Assembly (NCBI RefSeq): GCF_002000055.1
Contig: NZ_MVBD01000002.1
Coordinates: 248,001 to 312,000 of the forward strand
Origin: Marinicella sediminis
Lineage (GTDB): Bacteria > Pseudomonadota > Gammaproteobacteria > Xanthomonadales > Marinicellaceae
Length of the DNA stretch: 64,000 nucleotides
Direction: 5' to 3'
Part shown: positions 25,635-34,924 of the stretch, piece after piece
How the letters are laid out: every line of letters starts with the position of its first letter
Position numbering within the stretch: position 1 is the first letter of the stretch
Notes under the pieces: generated by a model
The model's database searches: none
Told to the model about the DNA's origin: nothing
Seen by the model: only the letters and a program-made list of their open reading frames with translations
Translations under genes and position numbers: made by a program

Positions 25635-26509
25635 TGGTGTCCCTTGATCAGCGTCAACAGGTATTGTCCATAACCATTCTTTTTGATGGGCTCGGCCAGT
25701 TTCAATACCTGTTCATCGTTGATCCAGCCCTGCTGATAAGCAATCTCTTCTGGACAGGCAATTTTGATGCCTTGCCTTTTTTCAATGGTGGAAATGAAGT
25801 TGGTGGCTTCGGCCAGTGAATCATGGGTTCCGGTATCCAGCCAGGCATATCCACGTCCCATCAATTCAACATTCAATGCCTGATTGGCCAGATAAACTTT
25901 ATTGAGATCTGTGATTTCCAGCTCTCCCCGGGGAGATGGTTTCAATGATTTGGCAATGTCTGTGGCCTGGCCGTCATAAAAATACAAGCCAGTAACTGCA
26001 TAGTTGGATTTAGGCTTAACTGGTTTTTCTTCTAAATCAATGACCACTCCATTGTCATCAAATGCTGCCACACCATAACGTTCCGGATCATGGACCCGGT
26101 AACCAAACACAGTGGCTCCGGAGGAACGTTCATGGGCATTCTTCATCAATGCCCGCATGCCGGCACCATGATAAATGTTGTCACCAAGAATCAGGCAAGA
26201 TGGATCACCAGCCACAAAAGAATCACCGATCAGATAAGCCTGAGCTAATCCGCCCGGATCGGGCTGAACCGCATATTGCAAATTCATCCCCCATTGAGAG
26301 CCATCTCCCAGCAACTGTTGAAACAGGGGTTGTTCATGCGGGGTATTGATGATCAAAACATCTTTGATTCCGGCGGCCATGAGGGTGCTCAACGGATAGT
26401 AAATCATTGGCTTATCATAAACCGGTAATAACTGTTTGCTGATCGAATGGGTCAATGGGTACAGCCGGGTACCCGATCCACCGGCCAATATGATGCCTTT
26501 TCTGCTCAT
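25631..26509 (-). CDS. rfbA: Glucose-1-phosphate thymidylyltransferase
   Basis: The product has 292 residues. The pyrophosphorylase signature [16 protein letters not shown] lies near the N-terminus, followed by [18 protein letters not shown], both strongly conserved in Rml[11 protein letters not shown] and [12 protein letters not shown] are conserved downstream. It makes dTDP-glucose, the first step of the rhamnose pathway. Both ends overlap neighbours by 4 nt. Confidence 0.97.
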   Translation of the reverse strand: MSRKGIILAGGSGTRLYPLTHSISKQLLPVYDKPMIYYPLSTLMAAGIKDVLIINTPHEQPLFQQLLGDGSQWGMNLQYAVQPDPGGLAQAYLIGDSFVAGDPSCLILGDNIYHGAGMRALMKNAHERSSGATVFGYRVHDPERYGVAAFDDNGVVIDLEEKPVKPKSNYAVTGLYFYDGQATDIAKSLKPSPRGELEITDLNKVYLANQALNVELMGRGYAWLDTGTHDSLAEATNFISTIEKRQGIKIACPEEIAYQQGWINDEQVLKLAEPIKKNGYGQYLLTLIKGHQ

Positions 26510-27576
26510 GATGATGCTCCTGTGTTGTCACTGCCCAGTCGTTGCCCCTGATAACTGCCGTCTTTTACGCGGTCAGTCCATGTTTGGTTGTCCAGATACC
26601 ATTGGATGGTTTTTCTGATGCCGGATGAGAAGGTTTCTGTTGGTTGCCAGTTAAGTTCATTGGCCAGTTTGCTGGCATCAATGGCATAACGACGATCATG
26701 ACCAGGCCGGTCTTTCACATAAGTGATCAAGTCCCGTCGGCTGTGATCCAACGGCCTGAGTTCATCAAGGATGTCACACAGGGTGTGAACAATTTCGATG
26801 TTTTGCCGCTCTTCGTTTCCACCCACGTTATAGACTTCTCCTGGCTTACCACATGCAATCACCGTTTCAATGGCCCGGCAATGATCTTCCACAAACAACC
26901 AGTCGCGGACATTCTTACCGTCACCGTACACAGGTAATGGCTCTCCGGCCAGGGCCTTTTCGATCATCAAAGGTATGAGTTTTTCCGGAAACTGATAAGG
27001 GCCATAATTATTCGAGCAATTGGTGGTCAGCACCGGTAAACCAAAGGTGTGATGATATGCCCTGACCAGATGGTCTGAACCGGCCTTGGATGCCGAATAT
27101 GGGGAGTTAGGCGCGTAAGGAGTGGTTTCACTGAATGCTCCGGTCTCTCCCAATGACCCATACACTTCGTCTGTCGAAACATGCAAAAAACGGAACGATT
27201 TTTGCTTCTCTGCAGACAACTGCTGGTAATAGCGCAGCGATTGCTGCAACATCTGAAAGGTTCCCATGACATTGGTTTCAATGAACACCTGAGGCCCTTC
27301 TATGGATCGGTCCACATGAGATTCTGCAGCAAAATGCACCACTGCATCTGGCTGCTCTTCTTCCAGTAACTGACTCAGTAATTGACTGTCATTGATGTCG
27401 CCATGAATGAACCGGTGATCCGGGTGATCTGCCAAAGCAGCCAATGTGTCCAGGTTACCGGCATAGCTGAGCTTGTCCAGGTTGATGATTTTTCTGTTGT
27501 TTTTGAGTACTTGTCGCAGGACAAAATTACCCCCGATGAAGCCTGCCCCACCGGTGACCAACCATTTTTCTGACAT
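26506..27576 (-). CDS. rfbB: dTDP-glucose 4,6-dehydratase
   Basis: The product has 356 residues. The extended short-chain-dehydrogenase motifs are [14 protein letters not shown] at the N-terminus, [11 protein letters not shown], and [18 protein letters not shown] with the catalytic Tyr and Lys. It converts dTDP-glucose to the 4-keto-6-deoxy intermediate. It is the first gene of the seven-gene minus-strand chain, so the promoter should lie in the 254-nt gap shared with the divergent ECF sigma gene. Confidence 0.97.
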   Translation of the reverse strand: MSEKWLVTGGAGFIGGNFVLRQVLKNNRKIINLDKLSYAGNLDTLAALADHPDHRFIHGDINDSQLLSQLLEEEQPDAVVHFAAESHVDRSIEGPQVFIETNVMGTFQMLQQSLRYYQQLSAEKQKSFRFLHVSTDEVYGSLGETGAFSETTPYAPNSPYSASKAGSDHLVRAYHHTFGLPVLTTNCSNNYGPYQFPEKLIPLMIEKALAGEPLPVYGDGKNVRDWLFVEDHCRAIETVIACGKPGEVYNVGGNEERQNIEIVHTLCDILDELRPLDHSRRDLITYVKDRPGHDRRYAIDASKLANELNWQPTETFSSGIRKTIQWYLDNQTWTDRVKDGSYQGQRLGSDNTGASS

Positions 27577-27770
27577 ATGATCGACGTGAATTAAAACCGC
27601 GCATTATAACATGTCTCAAACACATAAAAGCGTCCCACTGGTTTAATTTCTGAGCGTCAGTTATCAGTCATAAAGGCCTTCCGGTATGACCCTGAACAGT
27701 GGCTTAATCAAGCTGTTGCAAACCTGCCAGCCAGTTCACTGTATTCAAGTTGATTGATAAACTTTCACCC

Positions 27771-27798
27771 CTGACAAATCCAAAACAGGTAATATAAT
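27771..27798 (+). promoter_or_regulatory. Sigma-70-like promoter of the ECF sigma/kinase operon
   Basis: CTGACA at 27771-27776 and a perfect TATAAT at 27793-27798 are separated by 16 nt. The predicted start of transcription, about 27804-27806, coincides with a possible GTG start codon. The mRNA would therefore be leaderless if translated from there, or have a short leader to the ATG at 27831. Confidence 0.6.
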
Positions 27799-27830
27799 AA
27801 ACCGTGACCACAACACAGCAATACCCATCA

Positions 27831-28385
27831 ATGAACAACCAATCGCCCCCACATAATGATTCTCCAGGGCTGGCAGATGACCACTTAGACCAGGTGTTTT
27901 CCAGTCTGTACCCAGAGATCAAAAAGATAGCATATGCCCAGTTGCATCAATTGCAGGCTGGGCAAACCATTTCTCCCACCGTCCTGGTCAGCGAGTGTTA
28001 CCTGAAACTGCAAAACAAAGACAACCTCGGATTGCACAGTGATAAACATTTTTACTGCCTGGTGGCCAAATGCATGAGGCAATTCCTGATTGATCAACTG
28101 CGGGCCAAAAACACCGACAAAAGAAACGCTGCCCTGCAAACCAGTCTGATGACCCAGTTAATGGGTGAGCGCAATGTAGACCTGAACTTCATGGAAGTTA
28201 ACCGGGCGTTACTGCAACTTGAAAAAATTGATCACGGACTGTCAGAACTGGTTGAGTTACATTGTTTTGGCGGACTGACTTTCACCGAAATGGGGCAATT
28301 ACTCGGTTATTCAAAACGACAGTTATTGCGTAAATGGCAAGTGGCCAAAACCATGCTGGTGACTTTATTGGGAGCCACATCGTGA
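27831..28385 (+). CDS. ECF-type RNA polymerase sigma factor
   Basis: The product has 184 residues from ATG 27831; an in-frame GTG at 27804 would add nine. The ATG is preferred because the promoter predicts transcription starting at the GTG. Region 2 includes LYPEIKKIAYAQLHQLQAGQ and TVLVSECYLKL, features of the ECF group often paired with Ser/Thr kinases in gamma- and deltaproteobacteria and Acidobacteria. Region 4 (LVELHCFGGLTFTEMGQLLG) is a helix-turn-helix for -35 recognition. No anti-sigma factor is encoded. The stop overlaps the next gene's GTG start by 4 nt. Confidence 0.87.
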   Translation: MNNQSPPHNDSPGLADDHLDQVFSSLYPEIKKIAYAQLHQLQAGQTISPTVLVSECYLKLQNKDNLGLHSDKHFYCLVAKCMRQFLIDQLRAKNTDKRNAALQTSLMTQLMGERNVDLNFMEVNRALLQLEKIDHGLSELVELHCFGGLTFTEMGQLLGYSKRQLLRKWQVAKTMLVTLLGATS

Positions 28386-30964
28386 ACCAGGATGAGCAAC
28401 ACATCATAGACTGGCAATCGGCACGGGAAGTGTTTGAAAAAAGCCTGCATCTGAACCTTGCTGAATTGACCGAACAACCTGTGTATCAACAATTGACAAC
28501 AGGTGCACAAGAAAAAGTCCGACAGCTTTTTGGTAACAAGCTGCATGAACTGACATTGCTTGACCAACCCGAACTACTGTTCCTCAGGTCCCTGAAAAAT
28601 GCCGACCTCAGTGGTTCAACTCTGGGATCATACGAATTGACAGAACTGTTGGCACATGGCGGCATGTCATCAGTGTACCGGGCCAGAAAAAAAGCCGTTG
28701 AAGCTCAGAAAGATGTTGCCATAAAACTCATACCAGCCAATTTACGGACCCGTCAGACCATCGCACTGTTTAAAAGTGAGCTGGACACCCTGGCCCGCCT
28801 CTATCATCCCAACATCATAGCCATGCACCATGGTGATGTGGACGACTGTGGTACGCCATATCTGGTGATGGAGTTGGTCGAGCATTGTCTGCCCATCGAT
28901 CAATATGTCCAACAGCATCAACTGACACCTCAACAAGTGATCAGTCTGTTCATCACCCTTGGACAGGTTTTGGATTACGCTCACCAAAATCAGATCATTC
29001 ATCAGGACATCAAACCCAGTAATGTGGTAGTTGATCAGCATGGTCATCTGAAAGTACTGGATTTTGGAATCGCCGCTTTGACAGGGGCAGTACCCGATCA
29101 CCGGGCTTACACCCCTGGTTATGCGGCCCCCGAACAACAGCGCAATCAGCACAGCCCCACAGCATCCAGCGACATCTTTGCATTGTGTTCATTGTTGTTA
29201 CATTGCCTGACAGGTCACAATGATCAACAACGGGATTGGCAGCAATCAGCTTTACAGTCAGACTTGCTGGATGGCGATTTAAAAATGATCATTGCCAAAG
29301 GCCTGAAACAAAATGAGTCCCATCGCTACCGCACAGTTTCTGCCTTGGTGCTTGATCAGAACCTGTGGCAAAAAAAACTACCCATCAGAACCTTCAGCAA
29401 CAGCTTATTCTACCGTGGTAAAAAGTTTCTGCAACGTCAGCCCCTGACCTTTGCTTTGGGTCTGTTGACCATGGTGTCGATGGTGACAGGCCTGCTGTTC
29501 TATCAGCATCAATATGAAATTGCGGCACTGGAAACTGCCAATGCCAGGCAAATCAAGCAGGTTTTGCTCGATGCCATTAAACAAACCGATCCGGAAATCA
29601 GTTTGGGTGAAGATTTAACGGTCAAAGACATGCTTCATCAGGTTGAAATTCATAACCTGCAAACTCAGCTAACAGACCCAAACATTCGACAGGAACTGCT
29701 GTTGACACTGGCTCAGGCCTTTTATCAATTGGGTGCCTATGAATCTGCCAGCAACAACCTCAACCAGGCCCTTGCAAACCAACCGGATGACCGTGAAGGT
29801 TTGCTGCTGATGGCTGAACTGGGACTGGCACAAAATGATGCAGTAATGGCGCAACAATACCTGCAGCGCTTCATCAATGTGAATGACGAAGCAAACACAC
29901 CTCAGTTACTCAAAGGAGCCTTGATCAAAGCCGGTATTCTGGTGGCTGATGCCAATTTCAGCGCAGCTGAACAGCAATTTTCCTTGGCCAGGGAACTGAC
30001 CACAATCAATGATGACATCCAGGCACAAGTTGATGTGCTGGCGGCCCATGCTGAAAGCCTGCTGGAACAGGATGAAGCAGAACAGGCCATCACATTGATC
30101 GGTCAAGCCATTCAACTCAGCGAAGAACACACCGGCCCGGAACACCCACTGACCCTCAACCTGAGGGCTCAATTGGCAGAAATGTTCCTCAGTTCGAGTG
30201 GCAACAGGGTCAAGCAAGCGGTCACCATGTTTGAGGCCATCATTCCTGCACAGCAAGCGCTGATGGGCGAATATCATCCAAGGGTAACCAAATCTCAGTT
30301 CTTACTATCCACTGCATTCAGAGCACTTAACCAACTGGACCAAGCCGCTGAGTATGCCAATCAAGCTTTGACAGGAGCCCAGCGAACATTTGGCGATCAG
30401 CATGTATTCACGGCCAAAGTAATGATGAGCCTGGGCGGGACTTTATTGGCTCAGGGCAAGTTGAAAGCGGCCATTCAACATGCCAGCAAAGCCGTCGGGA
30501 TTTATAACAAACAATTGGGGGAAACACACCACGAAACGCTGCAATACAAGACCTCATTGGTAGCCATGTTGGTTAAGAACCAGCAACATCAGCAAGCACT
30601 CGATGAATTGTTGCAGATATTACCTGCTCAACAGGCCAAACTTGGTCCTCAGCACCGTGCCACTTTATATGTTGAAGTCATCCTCACCAAAACCCATACT
30701 GCATTGCAACAACTGGACAAGGGTGTTGCTGTGGGTGAACGCTGTTTGCGCAATGCCCAAAGTGACACCAGCCGCAACATCATGGAAGTCTATTGTGCTC
30801 TGGCACTTGAAGACGCTTATTATCAGCAAGGCCAGTATCGCGATGCCCTGAAGTTAATTGAAACTTACCAGAATGACCCCCTGATCACCAGCCAACCCCT
30901 GGCCCTTGAACAGTTCACCAGTCATAAAAAACACATCAAAGAGATTTCACCGCCAGTTAACTGA
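28382..30964 (+). CDS. Membrane Ser/Thr protein kinase with TPR sensor region
   Basis: The product has 860 residues. The GTG at 28382 is chosen because it overlaps the sigma-factor stop as GTGA; an ATG 16 codons earlier is possible. The kinase domain (about 80-330) has a degenerate glycine loop LLAHGGMSSVYRA, VAIKLIP with the ATP lysine, HQDIKPSN near residue 207, DFG near 226 and GYAAPEQ near 246. A single membrane helix (about 356-375) precedes some 480 residues of helical TPR-like repeats (YESASNNLNQALANQPDD, QALTGAQRTFGDQH), probably outside the membrane. Co-expression with the sigma factor suggests a phosphorylation-linked regulatory pair. Confidence 0.88.
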   Translation: MNQDEQHIIDWQSAREVFEKSLHLNLAELTEQPVYQQLTTGAQEKVRQLFGNKLHELTLLDQPELLFLRSLKNADLSGSTLGSYELTELLAHGGMSSVYRARKKAVEAQKDVAIKLIPANLRTRQTIALFKSELDTLARLYHPNIIAMHHGDVDDCGTPYLVMELVEHCLPIDQYVQQHQLTPQQVISLFITLGQVLDYAHQNQIIHQDIKPSNVVVDQHGHLKVLDFGIAALTGAVPDHRAYTPGYAAPEQQRNQHSPTASSDIFALCSLLLHCLTGHNDQQRDWQQSALQSDLLDGDLKMIIAKGLKQNESHRYRTVSALVLDQNLWQKKLPIRTFSNSLFYRGKKFLQRQPLTFALGLLTMVSMVTGLLFYQHQYEIAALETANARQIKQVLLDAIKQTDPEISLGEDLTVKDMLHQVEIHNLQTQLTDPNIRQELLLTLAQAFYQLGAYESASNNLNQALANQPDDREGLLLMAELGLAQNDAVMAQQYLQRFINVNDEANTPQLLKGALIKAGILVADANFSAAEQQFSLARELTTINDDIQAQVDVLAAHAESLLEQDEAEQAITLIGQAIQLSEEHTGPEHPLTLNLRAQLAEMFLSSSGNRVKQAVTMFEAIIPAQQALMGEYHPRVTKSQFLLSTAFRALNQLDQAAEYANQALTGAQRTFGDQHVFTAKVMMSLGGTLLAQGKLKAAIQHASKAVGIYNKQLGETHHETLQYKTSLVAMLVKNQQHQQALDELLQILPAQQAKLGPQHRATLYVEVILTKTHTALQQLDKGVAVGERCLRNAQSDTSRNIMEVYCALALEDAYYQQGQYRDALKLIETYQNDPLITSQPLALEQFTSHKKHIKEISPPVN

Positions 30965-30987
30965 TTCCTCCAGCCAGCGGTGAAATC
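30943..30987. terminator. 11-bp inverted repeat spanning the kinase stop codon
   Basis: GATTTCACCGC (30943-30953) and GCGGTGAAATC (30977-30987) are perfect complements around a 23-nt loop that includes the kinase stop codon. It occupies the end of one gene and most of the 38-nt gap to the convergent beta-helix gene, so a bidirectional terminator is likely although no T tract follows. Confidence 0.5.
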
Positions 30988-31002
30988 GCGCCACCTAGTG
31001 TG

Positions 31003-32778
31003 TTAATCAAAATCATCAGCAAAGAGTACATCACTGCGGTAAGTTTCATCAGCGCCGGCATCAAATGCACCATGAAGGTTGGCCACATCCGGGTCGTCTA
31101 AAGCCCAGTCCTGCCCATCTATGTCAACATTCCAGCTGGTTGAGTCGGCACACAGATCAACCGCAGGAGAAGCAGGATCAAGGTGATAGTCCCTGCCTGC
31201 TGAGTCAACAAAATGATCAACGACAGACTGGACATTCTGTGTATTGATGTCGGCCCCGGAAATAGACTGGATTTCGTGCAATACAGAACATTTATAACTG
31301 GAAAACACCGGCTGGCCTGAATCATTGAAAGATTCCAGTACATCCGCTGAGGCATCGGTGATGATGCTGTACTCAACATCCATGGTGGCACCAAATGCCA
31401 GCAGCATCAGCGATTCATTGATCTGATTGTTGGCCAGGGTGACATTGCCCAATGTTATCCGACTGTCATCATCAATACTCAGCAACAGATAATTGTCACT
31501 CAAACCAGCCTGTGCGGGACCTCCATTGTCTGTGATCAGACTGGAGGCATAACTGATATACCCACCTGAGTTCACTGCGGCCACCACACCACTGTCCGCC
31601 CGATGCTCCTCAATGAGGCTGCGAACCACCCGCATATAAGCACCCGTTGTGGCATAAAACGCCCCGCCTGCCCCGACTGATACGCCACTGACATTAGCCC
31701 CTGCGGTGTTGCCTGTAAACCGGGTACAAGGTTGATTCATGGCACAAGAGGTACTGGCAGGATAAATGTTCACCCGACCCAGTAGTTCAGCCGCCACTGC
31801 CCCACCATTGGCAGCCGCATTGTCAGTGACAACTGCCTGATTCAAGGTGGCCACTGAACCATCACCAGTGACATACACCCCGCCTCCGAAGCCATTGCCA
31901 TCGTTGTTGCTGTCAGCCAGGTTTTCCTTGATGACAGGAATGACATCAGCCGACAGCCTGACGGTGGAGAACAACCCCTGACCCTGAACATAGACCCCTC
32001 CTCCATGGGTACTGGCCTGGTTCCCCACTATGCCAGCGAAACCAGCCACCGACTGATCACCAGTATACAGCGCCACAACGCAACCAGAATCGGCATATAC
32101 GCCACCACCATTCCCTTGATCAGGCAAGCCGGATGCTGCGGTATTAAACGCAATCCCGGTTTCTTCGAACAAGGATACCCGGCTTAATTCACAGGCCAGG
32201 CCGCCACCGTTTTGGGCGGTGTTATTGAACATGTTCACATGGTACATATTCACAGTCTGATTAACCCCACGGGCAAAAAAACCACCCCCTTTCCAACCAC
32301 TGTTTTGACTGATGGTGACTTCATTCAATAACAGCCTCAACTCATCCCCGATCACATTCAAACCTCCGGATCGCTCATCCACCGGATCAAACAGACCATT
32401 TTTAATTACCAGTTTACTTAAGTTAAGACTCTGTGTGTCGCCATCACCGGTGATTTGAAAAACCGGACCATTGCTTCCCCCGTCAATGGTCACTGGGGTG
32501 GCAATGAAATTCCCCTCACAACTGTCATAACCGCCCTGAATCAGCATGGAACCAGGGGCATTGCTCAGGTCCAGGGTCAGGTTTTCCAGATAAACCCCAT
32601 TGTTGATGTTGTTAGCGATTTTAATGACACTGTCTGAACCGGTCTCCAACAGATTCAATGCGCTTTGAATGGACTGAAACTGACAATTGTTATCAGCACC
32701 AACCCAGATGTCTGCCCGGGCAGGTTGAAATGCGACACAGCTGACCATCAGCCATAACAGGTGCATACGATTGTTCAT
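31003..32778 (-). CDS. Secreted parallel beta-helix protein
   Basis: The product has 591 residues. AAGGAG lies 7 nt before the ATG, and a signal peptide (HLLWLMVSCVAFQPARA) leads the protein. After a segment typical of pectate-lyase-like helices (CQFQSIQSALNLLE), the body shows repeated Gly/Asn-rich turns: NGGGLACE, GNGGGVYADSG, HGGGVYVQGQG and GFGGGVYVTGDG, each about 45-60 residues apart. This is the polymorphic right-handed beta-helix pattern of outer-surface proteins. It ends DVLFADDFD, resembling the tail of the beta-helix protein at 9284-10528. It is convergent with the ECF sigma-kinase operon. Confidence 0.78.
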   Translation of the reverse strand: MNNRMHLLWLMVSCVAFQPARADIWVGADNNCQFQSIQSALNLLETGSDSVIKIANNINNGVYLENLTLDLSNAPGSMLIQGGYDSCEGNFIATPVTIDGGSNGPVFQITGDGDTQSLNLSKLVIKNGLFDPVDERSGGLNVIGDELRLLLNEVTISQNSGWKGGGFFARGVNQTVNMYHVNMFNNTAQNGGGLACELSRVSLFEETGIAFNTAASGLPDQGNGGGVYADSGCVVALYTGDQSVAGFAGIVGNQASTHGGGVYVQGQGLFSTVRLSADVIPVIKENLADSNNDGNGFGGGVYVTGDGSVATLNQAVVTDNAAANGGAVAAELLGRVNIYPASTSCAMNQPCTRFTGNTAGANVSGVSVGAGGAFYATTGAYMRVVRSLIEEHRADSGVVAAVNSGGYISYASSLITDNGGPAQAGLSDNYLLLSIDDDSRITLGNVTLANNQINESLMLLAFGATMDVEYSIITDASADVLESFNDSGQPVFSSYKCSVLHEIQSISGADINTQNVQSVVDHFVDSAGRDYHLDPASPAVDLCADSTSWNVDIDGQDWALDDPDVANLHGAFDAGADETYRSDVLFADDFD

Positions 32779-33011
32779 GAACGACTCCTTGATTATTGAT
32801 ATTTACGATGACTTGGTTAACACACGGGAATCTGAAGTGCCCCGAAATAACCTGCTCACTTGTACATCCGTGAAAGGCTGCAAAGTGGTGACATAAAAAA
32901 ATAAAAAAACATCATCCATGCTCAGCAATTGATGGCCCAAAATCAGACATCAGGCCAACAACCACTGAATCTACTGATCGAAAACGACAAAGGCTGTAAC
33001 AAAATATATCG

Positions 33012-33017
33012 TATAAT
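33012..33017 (+). promoter_or_regulatory. Candidate -10 element for the GT2 gene
   Basis: A perfect TATAAT lies 57 nt before the glycosyltransferase ATG, in an AT-rich stretch (AAAATATATCGTATAAT). No good -35 element is present at the usual distance, so an activator may be needed or the call may be wrong. Confidence 0.4.
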
Positions 33018-33074
33018 GCCCTTCGCTCATGCCCGATCTATGATCATCCTAAAACCGCAAGTAAGCAAAACGCC

Positions 33075-33995
33075 ATGAATCAACAAAAAGCTTTATCCAT
33101 CATCATTGTGAACTACAACAGCTGGGAACCAATGAAATCATTGTTCAAGACACTGGCCAAACAGACCATGAAGGATTTTGAAGTGATTGCTGTAGACAAC
33201 GCATCTACATTGTCACAACCTGAGGGTATATTCGCCCCCCTGAAACAGGCAAGCATTGACCATCAGTTCATTGCACATGATCACAATGCTGGATTTGCTG
33301 CGGCCAATAACATCGGGGCCGAAGCAGCCACCGGTCAGTACTTGTTGTTTTGTAATCCAGACATCGAGATTCCTGGTGATGGCCTGGACACTTTGTTAAG
33401 GGTTTATCAGGACAATGATGTTCACATACTCAGCTGTGGTCAAAAAAACCAATTGGGACAAGCCAAAGAAACCGGCGGCAGTTTTCCAGGAATTGCCAGG
33501 TATGCCCCCTTGTTGGGTGGTTTCTTCAAAAAACACAAAGCCGCGCCAAGCCAGGCTCAAATCCATCCGGTAGACTGGGTTTCGGGGTCCGTGGTGCTGA
33601 TCGGCCGCGATGAGTTTGACCGCTTGCGTGGGTGGGATGATGACTTTTTCATGTACATGGAAGATGTCGACCTGTGCCACCGAGCGCACCGACAACAAAT
33701 GACCGTAGGCAATACCATGGATACCATCTGGGTGCACCATCATGGCCTATCAAGTCAATCAGACACCGCTGACAGGGTGCGCAGTAAAACTTCTGCGATC
33801 ATCTCCAAACACACCTACATCAGCAAATACTTCAACGGCCTTCGGCGTGCCACAGGACATGCATTTGTGTTCATCAAATATGCGCCAGAATTGGTCCTGG
33901 CCGCATTGCTTTCATGGCTGATTCCGGCAAAAGAATTGCGCCTCAGAAGACAAATCCTCAGTAGCTATTTGCGTAAGTTACAAGAAAAAAAATGA
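33075..33995 (+). CDS. Family 2 glycosyltransferase, rhamnosyltransferase-like
   Basis: The product has 306 residues. The GT-A fold starts with LSIIIVNYNSWEPMKSL and VIAVDNAST. The nucleotide-sugar/metal site is YLLFCNPDIEIP, and the acceptor-side signature is VDWVSGSVVLIGRDEF...WDDDFFMYMEDVDLC, as in WbbL-type rhamnosyltransferases. A C-terminal hydrophobic stretch (PELVLAALLSWLI) may help it attach to the inner membrane. dTDP-rhamnose made by rfbBACD, 5.5 kb away, is the likely donor, but this is inferred from family resemblance. Confidence 0.82.
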   Translation: MNQQKALSIIIVNYNSWEPMKSLFKTLAKQTMKDFEVIAVDNASTLSQPEGIFAPLKQASIDHQFIAHDHNAGFAAANNIGAEAATGQYLLFCNPDIEIPGDGLDTLLRVYQDNDVHILSCGQKNQLGQAKETGGSFPGIARYAPLLGGFFKKHKAAPSQAQIHPVDWVSGSVVLIGRDEFDRLRGWDDDFFMYMEDVDLCHRAHRQQMTVGNTMDTIWVHHHGLSSQSDTADRVRSKTSAIISKHTYISKYFNGLRRATGHAFVFIKYAPELVLAALLSWLIPAKELRLRRQILSSYLRKLQEKK

Positions 33996-34011
33996 TCGGC
34001 GGCATGCATAA

Positions 34012-34737
34012 TTATGTCGAATGGATAAAACACATTTCCCTGCCTGCAGGTGAAATATAGCCTATTTGATAGCCGGCATCCCGCAATTCTGCCACCGCAT
34101 TGATGGTTTTTTCTTTACCAATGCCTTTAAAACGGTGGTGAAACTCAACCATGATCATTGCTGGCCGGATGCCTGATGAAAGCACGCTATCAAGCACTTC
34201 ATATTCAGCCCCCTCAACATCCATTTTCAACAAATCGATGTGATCGTGCTGCATCTTTGTCATGGTTGAACTGACCGTCAGCGCAGGCACTCGAACACCG
34301 TCATCACGGTCTTCTTCCTGTTGGTGAAAACTGAACATGATTGCAGATTTGCGACCATGCTTATCAAGCAAAGGGTAAAGAAAATATTCGCCATCCTCCG
34401 CAGCGCAGGCCAATGGAGTAAAGCAAAACTGATCCGGTAATTGCTGTTGAGCAATCCACTCAACAGCGTACGGGGTGGGATCAAAAGCAAACACCCGGGC
34501 TTGTTTCTGCTCGATCAAGGCCAATTCAAAATCGATGTCGTCACACACCCCAAAAGTGTATACCACAGGTTCATCCGGCAACCGGTCTGCCGGAAACCCC
34601 CAATCACCAATGATGGTGTTTTTCACCTTCAGGTCTTCGTCAAACCGGGGTTCACGACCATACATCTGCCGCATGCGCAGTTTGGCCCGTTGAAAAAAAT
34701 CACTCTTTTCAAACTTTTTCCAGTAATTGGTCGCCAT
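34012..34737 (-). CDS. FkbM-family methyltransferase
   Basis: The product has 241 residues. The AdoMet-binding core is recognisable as VVYTFGVCDDIDFELALIE, VFAFDPTPYAVEWI (acidic residue after strand 2) and HIDLLKMDVEGAEYEVL, the FkbM hallmark. Such enzymes O-methylate sugars or polyketides. It is convergent with the GT2 gene with only a 16-nt gap, so a role in trimming or capping the same surface glycan is plausible but unproven. Confidence 0.82.
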   Translation of the reverse strand: MATNYWKKFEKSDFFQRAKLRMRQMYGREPRFDEDLKVKNTIIGDWGFPADRLPDEPVVYTFGVCDDIDFELALIEQKQARVFAFDPTPYAVEWIAQQQLPDQFCFTPLACAAEDGEYFLYPLLDKHGRKSAIMFSFHQQEEDRDDGVRVPALTVSSTMTKMQHDHIDLLKMDVEGAEYEVLDSVLSSGIRPAMIMVEFHHRFKGIGKEKTINAVAELRDAGYQIGYISPAGREMCFIHST

Positions 34738-34885
34738 GCAATTAAACCCGTTTTAAATGCGGTATTCTAGCAAAACCCAGAGACAAAATCGCAGCCTTGT
34801 GAAAGTTCTGTAGCAGAAGCGATTGAAACCCCGATAAATATTGATTTGCGAGCCCTTCACTAGTGATATTCAAAGACCAAAGTGA

Positions 34886-34891
34886 TATAAT
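34886..34891 (+). promoter_or_regulatory. Candidate -10 element for etfBA-ALDH operon
   Basis: TATAAT within GTGATATAATCCC lies 34 nt before the etfB ATG. I see no close TTGACA match at 16-18 nt upstream. Confidence 0.4.
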
Positions 34892-34924
34892 CCCACGCCT
34901 TTTAACAGACCTAAAATAACTCAC

